DNA of 17,003 nt from Saccoglossus kowalevskii (Eukaryota > Hemichordata > Enteropneusta > Harrimaniidae). Positions 10,336 to 17,003 of this stretch are shown here, piece by piece (positions within the stretch are counted from its first letter, which is position 1; the number at the start of each line of letters is the position of its first letter). Position numbers and translations under genes: made by a program. Location of the stretch: NCBI RefSeq assembly GCF_000003605.2, contig NW_003138903.1, positions 1 to 17,003 of the forward strand, written 5' to 3'. Under the pieces are notes generated by a model. The model was given only the letters and a program-made list of their open reading frames with translations, ran no database searches and was not told the DNA's origin.

Positions 10336-10404
10336 GTAATATTTACAGAATTTGGGTTGAGTGAAAAATTCATCCGTTGAACACGTGCGTAAATAAAAAC
10401 ATTA

Positions 10405-10660
10405 TGTTTAGTGCCTTTATTTTCTGACTTCGGAACGTATCGCTATTGTACCGACAATTTCACTCGGATACATATATTATGCTTCACTCTTGATACCCCA
10501 CTGTAGCGTATTCTAAATCTGAAACGAATAATTTCTACGTCAAATTTATAAACGCAGTTTGAAACCACTATCAAAGTGGAAGTGTTAACGACAAATGGTG
10601 ATTTGGAGTACATGCATATGCAAATACATGATGGAAGTTGCATGGTTTCAAAACATATAA
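10405..10660 (+). repeat. diverged duplicated segment A, copy 2
   Basis: Counterpart of 8720-8965, offset by about 1.69 kb. It keeps the exact 17-mer CATGCATATGCAAATAC at 10611-10627, followed about 27 bases on by ACATATAAA. Retention of an octamer and a TATA-like string in both copies is notable, but no transcript start or exon can be seen after either one. Confidence 0.6.
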
Positions 10661-10679
10661 ACAACGTGAGGTAATTCCT

Positions 10680-10765
10680 GTCACTTATACATAATTTATA
10701 GTTGGCATTTAATTGTTAATACCAACAACACGTGTTGTTATAGCAACTAATGTTAAAGCTCAGAT
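10680..10765 (+). repeat. diverged duplicated segment B, copy 2, with 16-bp palindrome
   Basis: Counterpart of 9310-9420. AACAACACGTGTTGTT at 10724-10739 is a perfect 16-base palindrome centred on the E-box CACGTG. In copy 1 one base differs. bHLH proteins bind CACGTG, but whether this site is used is unknown. Confidence 0.55.
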
Positions 10766-10789
10766 AACAAAGAAAAAGTTTTTGACTTT

Positions 10790-12080
10790 CCATAAATTAT
10801 ATAACTATATATAAGTATATATAACTAAATTGAAAATAATAACATTAGCAGATATACATAGTGATTGGACATACGTCTTATAGTATTGTGATTTGTTGAT
10901 CCCCCGCTCTCTGGTACAGTTCATATTTACCAACTTATATGGATGAATACGACTCACTTAAATTTCTTGTGTGAATAAACCACCTTGATATTATATTACG
11001 AATATTCTTGATTTGATATTTATTTTTCAATGACAAACCCACAATACTACTCTCGAAGTCCAATGTTATTTGACAATTTAAAACCCTGCTCAAAATCTCT
11101 GTGTCTATGTTTGTACGTATCATTGGCTTTACAACGTGACTACAGAGCTGAGTCGATTCTGCTTTATTTGAAAAGATTTAGATTGATTTGTAATCTATGC
11201 ACAGTGACTTTCCAATGAAAATCATGTAACTTAATGTTTGGAGTAATATTGTTTTGCAAAGAGCCAGATATTGCCAACAAAGGCAATGAAACACTTCATC
11301 TTCTCATAATTTGATTTTATCTGAATTTTTTCAGTAAAAACTTATAATCAATACTTTGATTTTCTATATAACGTATTCCAATTATTCTCTACTACCAAAT
11401 ATTGAATTTACTTAAATATTTTCTACAATGGATTACAAACCAATTGCTTCTGCCATTTTCAATGCATAGACGCATACATTTTAGAGTAAGCGACAATTCA
11501 TTGAAATTGGGGACACAATAAAGGAAATCATAAAAAAAGACTGTCGACTCCATCGACAATCATCAATAGTACGTCAAACACCAAAGCCAAATGGATTACA
11601 TTAGATTACTTGTAACTTTCCAATATACGTTATTTCCCAGGAATTACACATATTTTCCTGCTTTTTCAAATTCGGTTCCCAGTTTCATGCATTACATTTA
11701 TCTTCGTCCGACGTAAACACCTAGAACATTAAATGGTTAAATAGCCTATTTTAAATAACCACTTTATGTTTCGACTTCCTGTGGCTACCAATCGGATTTT
11801 TCCCACTCCACCTTCAGTCCGGGCAAGCTCTCAAAACCCTTCATAATATTTAGAACTTTAACAACGGATTCATTGTTTTTAAACAAAAAATAATTGTATC
11901 ATCTGTTGATGATTGTTGTATTTCTTAGTGCCTTTTATTTCTGGATAAATAATGTTTGTACCGAGGGAGCATCCATGTCGTACACCTCTTTCTAGATTTA
12001 AAAAAAGGTGTTATTGTTATATGTGTAATGAGGCATGCCAGGAGTTTCGTCTCAGAGGTCGTCTGATCTTCTTTTATAAC
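10790..12080. other. sequence present only in copy 2 of the duplication; no gene seen
   Basis: Roughly 1.3 kb separates blocks B and C in copy 2, against a few tens of bases in copy 1. Its end (11905-11945) contains CATCTGTTGATG and TTAGTGCCTTTTATTTCTG. These resemble the start of block A copy 2 (CATCCGTTGAACACG...TTTAGTGCCTTTATTTTCTG, about 10371-10425). A third, mostly deleted unit may therefore begin near 11905. Nothing coding or transposon-like was recognised. Confidence 0.35.
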
Positions 12081-12081
12081 T

Positions 12082-12336
12082 TTGACTATTTTACACAACT
12101 TAAATGTATACATCATTTAGGAATGCCCAAGACAATTACATTTTTTTCAAATGCTGCCAAGTTATTCCTGGCGACTGGCTTCTTGAAATCCAAAGAACAC
12201 TTCTAACTATTTTGTCTGAAATATAAACCTCAGTTTTATGTATTTTAACCACTTTTCAAATTCAAAATTGTGCATGTGATGAGGTCACTGCTACGGGAAG
12301 TGATTGCTTGGATGATATCATGTTCTATTACGGTAC
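12082..12336 (+). repeat. diverged duplicated segment C, copy 2
   Basis: Counterpart of 9452-9700, with the same series of anchors from ACAACTTAAATGTA to GCTACGGGAA. The copies share no conserved open frame; the short frame at 11952-12206 is not preserved in copy 1, which argues against coding. Confidence 0.6.
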
Positions 12337-12339
12337 TGT

Positions 12340-13220
12340 ATTATGTTCGGTAAAAGTTAGACAGTCCGTTCTTAAAACCGTTAAAATATGAACATACACC
12401 CTCTAATTTAAAATAGACAAATACACGCACTTATACAAATTATTACGGCTAAGAGGTAGGTGGAATGAAGAGACAGAGCGCAACAGTCTGTTCGGGCCAA
12501 AAAAAAATAACTTGAATACAAAATAATTCCCATACATACTCTGTGTACAAGAACACCATGTCCAAGTACAACGTTGACAGAGTCCGAATTCTAAAAACAC
12601 AGCGAAGCTTATTTCTAACATACTGAAAATGTGATTTGTAGCACAAATATTTCACAAACTTGCGTAGTACTCGTTCTAATGTGTCAGCGTGTGTTTTATT
12701 CCATGATGTACCATACGGCTGATGAACACTCTAATCTACTGCGAACAAGTCTCTAATGTTGCATATTCGAGGTGTTGATCCGAATGAAAATGTTAGCATT
12801 ACAACCAAGCCGGAAAACTGAGTTTTCTTACTATAATATTCATATGATCTTCATAAGATAATGGATCATGGATAATCTATGCTAAAATACTTTCGTTCAT
12901 TACATAATCTAATCTGGTTGGTAAATTATATCACATTATATTTGGCTGAATTTAATGAAAGTTTCCAATGATCGTATAACAAATAAATGTTGTGTATTGT
13001 GCCTGCAAATCTACGCAGTCTGAAATTGTTGACAGGCTTATACAATTAATGAAGGTCGCAGGCAAACATTGGCAAATCATAAATTATAAATCACAAAAAA
13101 ACAAAATATGAGCCGAGAAAAGAGCCCTAAGACACTCCTGATTTAACTTGGTCTGCATAATAGTTGTAACGACTCATTGTTTGTAATCGGGTACTCTCGA
13201 AGTTAATTACACAACTCTTA
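12340..13220. other. AT-rich non-coding sequence upstream of the coding exons
   Basis: I find no second promoter with a convincing TATA/initiator/donor arrangement here, although an unseen TATA-less first exon closer to the gene cannot be excluded. The AT-rich sequence before 13243 supplies the pyrimidine tract of the acceptor. Confidence 0.5.
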
Positions 13221-13243
13221 TTTTTTGTATATTTTATTTGCAG

Positions 13244-13853
13244 TGCTCATTGTGGACTGGAAACATGCATACCAAACGCATTACAACTCTCGTCATAGTA
13301 GTCTGTATTCTATTTGCTGTTACTGATGGAAGACCACGCAACTACTCTCGGATCAAACGGGATTTTGCTGATGCATTGTGGAGCAAAATGACGGAGAGGA
13401 ACGAAGACTTCAAAACTCAAAACAACAAGCTGCCCACGGTCACGGATAAGGAGGTCAGCACCGAATTGGACGCAAAAGAAGAGACACTGCTCAACAACCT
13501 GGATGCATTAATCGACGAATTGCGTGAGGTCAATCAAATGACGCGGCAAGATGAGGATCTGCCTAATCGTCAGACCGACGATGACGATTATAACAAACAG
13601 GAAAGCGAATCTTCTCAAAGTGCCAATGTGACTGAATCGGACAGTTCATCGTGGTCGGGATTGGATATCAGTTCGTCAGAATTGGACGAGGTGTATTCCT
13701 TCCTCATACGTGTCACCAACGCCATCATTACCATCTTCATCATTACCATCTTCATCAATACCATCTGGTGATGATGACGATAATCAAGAATCCGAACAAA
13801 ATATGGATAACAATTGGGATTCATTGTTGAAGTTAGTTCAATTATTACAACAT
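13244..13853 (+). other. exon with start codon, signal peptide and acidic region
   Basis: The 5' border is the acceptor TTTATTTGCAG at 13233-13243 and the 3' border is CAACAT|GTAAGT at 13853/13854, an excellent donor. The start codon at 13265 has A at -3. Codons from 13265 to about 13690 are open in one frame. The last part, about 13692-13853, reads sensibly only in the frame one base further on, and that frame splices in phase 0 to the next exon. The exon therefore contains a frame break (see findings). Confidence 0.75.
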
Positions 13854-15328
13854 GTAAGTATCGAAATACAAAATGACACGTCATTTGAATGACACTTTTA
13901 CTACTTCATTCCCATGTGTTCAATGCATTCTTTCACAGAAAACTCCAATTCACGTGTACATTTTAATTATCGAACATCCTACGTACAGTCGATTGTATAT
14001 ACATATACATATAAGTCGTTATTCAGTTTTTTTACCGAAAGATCTTTTCTTGGTTCAAATATATAGCAATGTAATATCCCATGTCCCTTTATTTATCCCA
14101 TCGTGCAAACTTATGGCCAAGTATTTCATGTTTACTTCAGGGTTATGGAAAAAAAGATGTATACCAGAAACCGCCACTAAATATGAGAAACGATGCTGAC
14201 CTAGTTCCTCCAAATAAAACCCCGCCAAATATGAGAAACGATGCCGACCTGGCTCCTCCGAATAGAACCCCACCAAATATGAGAAACGATGAGGACCTGA
14301 CTCCTCCGAATAGAACCCCGCCAAATATGAGAAACGATGCCGACCTAGCTCCTCCAAATAGAACCCCACCAAATATGAAAGATACTAGTTGGCATGGGCT
14401 CGAGGCTACAGACGATGCCGAAAATCCACTAAACGTTAGAGAACTTTATAAGTTGTTGTTGTCAGAAAAGGAACAAAGGCAAAGCTATAAACCACCCCCA
14501 AATATGAAAAACGAAGACGCCAGACCACCTCCAAATATGAAAAATGAAGACTCCAGACCACCCCCAAATATGAAAAACGAAAACTCCAGACCACCCCCAA
14601 ATATGAAAAGCGAAAACTCCAGACCACCCCCAAATATGAAAGATACCAGTTGGCATGGGCACGAGGCTACAGACGATGCCGAAAATCCACTAAACGTTAG
14701 AGAACTTTATAATCTCTACAAGTTGTTGTTGTCGAAAAAAGAACAAATGGAAGACGCCAGACCACCCCCAAATATGAAAAACGCAGACGCCAGACCACCC
14801 CCAAATATGAAAAACGCAGACTCCAGACCACCCCCAAATATGAAAAACGCAGACTCCAGACCACCCCCAAATATGAAAAACGCAGACTCCAAACCAACCC
14901 CAAATATGAAAAACGCAGACGCCAGACCACCCCCAAATATGAAAAAGGCAGACTCCAGACCACTCCCAAATATGAAAAACGCAGACTCCAGACCACCCCC
15001 AAATATGAAAAATGAAGACTCCAGACCACCCCCAAATATGAAAAACGCAGACTCCAGACCACCCCCAAATATGAAAAACGCAGACTCCAGACCACCCCCA
15101 AATATGAAAGCCGAAGACTCCAGACCACCCCCAAATATGAAAGCTGAAGACTCCAGACCACCCCCAAATATGAAAAGCGAAGATACAAGTTGGTATAAGA
15201 ACGAGGCCCTCAACGATGGCAAAATACCACCAAACGTGAGAGAACTTTATAAACTTTACAAATTGATCTTATCAGAAAAAGAACCAGGAAAAGACGACAG
15301 ACCACCCCCAAACATGAGATCCGAGTAG
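13265..15328 (+). CDS. secreted proline-rich repeat protein precursor, unrecognised family (two coding exons, internal frame break)
   Basis: Coding segments are 13265-13853 and 14141-15328, about 590 codons if one base is skipped in the first exon. Residues 1-22 form a signal peptide: basic start, hydrophobic core at about 9-19, TDG end. R29-I-K-R32 is a furin-type R-X-K-R site, so D33 may begin the mature chain. Residues 33-142 are acidic and Ser/Thr-rich with possible N-glycosylation at N26 (NYS) and N121 (NVT). Then comes a Ser/Pro linker and a D-rich patch. The second exon holds 24 proline-rich N-M-[KR] motifs in arrays split by three inserts containing W, N-V-R-E-L-Y and K-L-x-L-S. Apart from C14 in the signal there is no cysteine, unless the frame switch lies upstream of a TGT codon at 13692. 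I see no G-K-R amidation sites, so a classical amidated neuropeptide precursor is unlikely. A disordered secreted matrix, adhesive or peptide-releasing protein is possible. The family is not recognised. Gene existence is well supported by the splice sites and in-phase repeats; function is unknown. Confidence 0.8.
13723..13767 (+). repeat. 15-bp minisatellite, three copies, in coding sequence
   Basis: The unit CATCATTACCATCTT is present twice exactly (13723-13737, 13738-13752), then once with changes (13753-13767). In the frame that joins the next exon it codes S-L-P-S-S, S-L-P-S-S, S-I-P-S-G, a plausible linker. In the upstream frame it gives a hydrophobic Ile/Thr/Phe tail that ends at a stop at 13769. 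The unit length is a multiple of three, so copy changes alone would not cause the frame break next to it. Confidence 0.8.
13854..14140 (+). other. intron, 287 bases, phase 0
   Basis: The donor GTAAGTAT at 13854 is a near-perfect consensus, and the acceptor TTTACTTCAG ends at 14140. Joining 13853 to 14141 links codon CAT to GGT in phase 0. It also reconstitutes a sequence (W-D-S-L-L-K-L...Y-Q-K-P-P-L-N-M-R) with the same layout as the inserts and repeats in the next exon. That match across the junction is independent support for the splice. Confidence 0.85.
14171..14380 (+). repeat. protein repeat array 1, 48-bp period
   Basis: Five motif copies with N-M to N-M spacing of 16 codons, of the form APPNRTPPNMRNDADL. 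This differs from the later arrays in having an extra P-P-N-[RK]-T stretch and Arg after N-M. DNA copies are close to identical, with synonymous and a few replacement changes, pointing to recent tandem spread. Confidence 0.9.
14381..14491 (+). repeat. insert 1 between repeat arrays
   Basis: 37 codons beginning D-T-S-W-H-G and including E-N-P-L-N-V-R-E-L-Y-K-L-L-L-S-E-K-E-Q. The second half looks amphipathic helical. The DNA is nearly identical to insert 2 except that it lacks nine bases (the N-L-Y codons) found there. Confidence 0.85.
14492..14641 (+). repeat. protein repeat array 2, 33-bp period
   Basis: Five copies with 11-codon spacing, of the form PPPNMKNEDSR, with variants N-E-N-S and S-E-N-S. 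The last copy runs directly into insert 2. The proline run, Asn-Met-Lys and acidic link are constant. Confidence 0.9.
14642..14749 (+). repeat. insert 2 between repeat arrays
   Basis: 36 codons, D-T-S-W-H-G-H onward, with R-E-L-Y-N-L-Y-K-L-L-L-S-K-K-E-Q. It is nearly identical to insert 1 at the DNA level but carries the extra N-L-Y, as insert 3 carries K-L-Y. Two of three inserts thus have the longer form, so insert 1 probably lost nine bases. Confidence 0.85.
14750..15175 (+). repeat. protein repeat array 3, 33-bp period, 13 copies
   Basis: Thirteen 11-codon units of the form NADSRPPPNMK. Substitutions are few: P-T-P-N-M once, P-L-P-N-M once, K-K-A-D once, and A-E-D-S twice near the end. 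The regular period of a multiple of three and lack of stop codons also leaves the antisense frames open, which explains long minus-strand frames here. Confidence 0.9.
15176..15298 (+). repeat. insert 3 plus terminal motif lead-in
   Basis: 41 codons, S-E-D-T-S-W-Y-K-N to G-K-D-D, more diverged than inserts 1 and 2 but with the same Trp, P-N-V-R-E-L-Y-K-L-Y-K-L and S-E-K-E landmarks. A single last motif, RPPPNMRSE, follows and the protein ends. Confidence 0.85.
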
Positions 15329-15451
15329 ACACAAAGATGTACGTCGCAACGAAAGCTGAAGGTACAGCACAACATTGGATAATATGCCTACAGTATCCAA
15401 AGAGGCCGGAGAACGGAGCTTTACCAATATATTCGTCGTATTCAGTATCAA

Positions 15452-15457
15452 AATAAA
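15452..15457 (+). terminator. poly(A) signal
   Basis: AATAAA lies 124 bases after the stop codon, the canonical cleavage signal, with GTG/TG-rich sequence (GTGCTGCG) about 15 bases downstream as a candidate GU-rich element. Cleavage is expected near 15470-15480. Confidence 0.65.
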
Positions 15458-15479
15458 TGACAAATGTGCTGCGGGACAT

Positions 15480-17003
15480 AGTTAAAGTTCATATTTACAG
15501 TTTTAATGCTTTGCGTAGTTTGAATACATGTTAATTACATTATTGGTGGTCATTGCACATGAATCTACTGGGCGACCAGCTAACCAACTGCTCAGCCCGT
15601 TATTAGAACACCATGTGTAAACAATTCCCCCAGTTATAATAAACACACACGGTACACGGATTGCCGCGTCATATTTGTAAACGTTCACTTGACCTTGTCC
15701 AATAGAAAACATCGCACAGATTCGTAAGATTCGACAGCCTCGCACGAACCCTCCGATGTAACAATAACATTTTTGAGCTATACAGATACCCACCCACCCC
15801 CGTTATTGTTAGACCGCCACTAACAAATTTCAACTATTGCTCCGATTTATGCCTTACGATCACTGCCACGTAACGGCTTTGACGTCGCTTGTTTTAGTAA
15901 CAAAATCACATTATTCTCATAATTTGAAATAACCGAAACATTTCTAACATACAGATATGTAAAATATAGTTATGCTTTCGATAATCTGTGACCATGTCAC
16001 GTGATCTACTGCCGCCATGTTTTCCATAAATTGGACTTATTAAGTAAATCATACAAAATTTGCAAATGACAAAAGCATTGACACATTCCTTTTTTTCTAG
16101 GAATATTTCCAATTATGATATTTTGGAAGAAAATGAAATATCAGAATTTGTCATCCTTAAATATTCGGCACGAGTCTGGACAGTGTGCTATGACGGGAAT
16201 GTGCTCATTGTGGTCACCTGTATTTAATTATATTACATTATTTATAAGAATATCGTATTTTACATCTCAAAGTTTGGAAACTGTTTTTTTTTTTACAATT
16301 GGCTGATTATATAAATAAATTTGCGGCGATATCCCAATATATCACGTGACTATTGTACCCTAACTTAATTTAATAATAATAACTGAAATGTGACGACTTC
16401 TAATTATCGACTAGCCATTTAAAAGTATTGATATTATAAAAAAGATTAGTTATTAATTATATTGTATGTGTAAACCAGTGTGCTAAAATTATCATTGTAT
16501 TTTCGAAAAAGCTTGGAATGTATTTGATTTATAATTTTACAGTCAGTTCGAAATTTGTAATTGTGGGACGTGACGAAATTGGTGATATTGTACTTTGAGT
16601 ATAATGTTGATTAGTTAATGATTGGAACAAATTGTTATAAACAAATCTACATGTTTTATTTAGTATAGTGTATTGACAAACTGACGCAACTTCAAAAGTC
16701 ACGTGACAACAACAAATATTTAAAACATATGCCAGATTCTTACCTTGTAATGTTATGTAATTTTTTGTTGAAAAACTTAGTAACCCGGTAATTTTCATAA
16801 AAAGTGCTTTATTTAGAAAAACAACAACAACAACATAAATCTACTTTGTAATCAGGAAATGATTGACTAAATAAAGCAGTGGTCTACTGAATTATAATTG
16901 TATTTCTATATCATTTATTTATCCCGGATGTAGTATTCACATATCCCGGATGTTGGGCACGCATATATCTTGAACTGACTACAAAGTATGATGGTACCGG
17001 AAG
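15480..17003. other. downstream non-coding stretch, no gene seen
   Basis: I find no supported exon in this 1.5 kb. It contains a degraded tRNA-like fragment (listed), a CACGTGATC...GCCGCCATGTTT segment near 15998-16022, a short (CAA)n tract near 16820, AATAAA at 16872 and the string ATCCCGGATGT twice (near 16920 and 16943). A minus-strand ATG frame ending at a donor-like AAG|GTAAG near 16747 was considered and not called. Confidence 0.5.
15555..15605 (-). repeat. degraded tRNA-like fragment
   Basis: On the minus strand GGGCTGAGCAGTTGGTTA followed by GTCGCCCAGTAGATTCATG (15561-15600) resembles the D-arm region of tRNA-derived SINEs. It partly aligns with the SINE at 10.3 kb (GTCGCACCAGACTCATG). 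No B box follows. It is probably an old SINE scrap. Confidence 0.3.

Larger units (their letters stand above)
7801..13243 (+). other. putative first intron (5.4 kb), no coding sequence recognised
   Basis: The 3' border is well supported: a pyrimidine-rich stretch ending TTTATTTGCAG at 13243, directly before the exon with the start codon. The 5' border at 7801 (GTGAGT) is the best upstream donor seen but is unproven. Inside, I find no convincing exon. The stretch carries a minus-strand tRNA-derived SINE, a diverged internal duplication and several strong hairpins, all listed separately. Confidence 0.4.
14141..15475 (+). other. terminal exon carrying the repeat arrays and 3' UTR
   Basis: It starts after the acceptor at 14140 and the coding part runs 395 codons to TAG at 15326-15328. 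The 3' UTR extends to about 15475, 18-20 bases after the AATAAA at 15452. Nearly the whole repeat domain is in this one exon, which is usual for arrays expanded by slippage or unequal exchange. Repeat number may therefore vary between alleles or be mis-assembled. Confidence 0.75.

Noticed and set aside
13238-13264. Extending the protein upstream of 13265 from TTG at 13238
   Set aside because: This stretch includes the splice acceptor TTTGCAG and TTG is not a likely animal start. The ATG at 13265 is followed directly by a good signal peptide.
13332-13412. Similarity of the N-terminal D-F-A-D-A-L peptide to secretin/GHRH-type hormones
   Set aside because: Only a few residues match by eye. There is no amidation signal and the spacing is not convincing.
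14055-15222. Long minus-strand open frames (up to about 168 codons) opposite the repeat arrays
   Set aside because: They arise because the unit lengths of 33 and 48 bases are multiples of three without antisense stops. They have no splice or promoter support and are pure shadows of the sense repeats.
14171-15325. CRISPR-like direct repeats with regular spacing
   Set aside because: The repeats are contiguous coding units without unique spacers, in a spliced animal gene with a signal peptide.
16740-16798. Minus-strand first exon (ATG at 16798 to donor AAG|GTAAG near 16747)
   Set aside because: Only 17 codons with no signal or domain, and the partner exon is not visible. Such short combinations occur by chance.

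Overview
This window looks like a piece of an AT-rich animal genome, probably a marine invertebrate; a lophotrochozoan or mollusc is a guess. It shows spliceosomal introns with consensus borders, a TATA/initiator promoter candidate, tRNA-derived SINE sequence, microsatellites and long gene-free stretches. No bacterial operon, bacterial ribosome binding site, CRISPR array or recognisable RNA gene was seen.

One protein-coding gene can be supported, on the + strand in the last quarter of the window. A splice acceptor at 13241-13243 leads into an exon starting at 13244, with the start codon at 13265. The N-terminus is a signal peptide followed by a furin-type R-I-K-R site and an acidic, Ser/Asp-rich region. 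This exon ends at a consensus donor (GTAAGT at 13854). A 287-base phase-0 intron leads to a large last exon at 14141. That exon encodes 24 copies of a short proline-rich motif, P-P-P-N-M-K or variants, arranged in arrays. Three longer helical-looking inserts (W....N-V-R-E-L-Y-K-L...) separate the arrays. The stop codon is at 15326-15328 and a poly(A) signal follows at 15452. The predicted precursor is about 590 residues, secreted, and has no cysteine outside the signal peptide, unless the frame switch falls upstream of a TGT codon at 13692. I do not recognise the family.

Two points about the gene stand out. First, the exon at 13244-13853 cannot be read in one frame: the N-terminal part is in one frame and the part that splices in frame to the repeat exon is in another. 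The switch lies between about 13632 and 13768, beside a 15-base minisatellite. Second, about 5.4 kb upstream there is a TATA box (7745-7756), an initiator (7774-7779) and a consensus donor (CAG|GTGAGT at 7801). This is a good candidate for the promoter and short non-coding first exon, which would make 7801-13243 the first intron.

The rest is non-coding as far as I can see. From 1 to 7740 there are degraded tRNA-like sequences (near 1120 and 1700), a hairpin reminiscent of retroelement sequence (2180) and several perfect short inverted repeats. The putative intron 7801-13243 holds a tRNA-derived SINE on the minus strand (about 10060-10335). It also holds a diverged duplication (8720-9700 against 10405-12335, perhaps three partial units) that carries a conserved octamer-like 17-mer and an E-box palindrome. 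From 15480 to the end there is another degraded tRNA-like fragment and simple AT-rich sequence.
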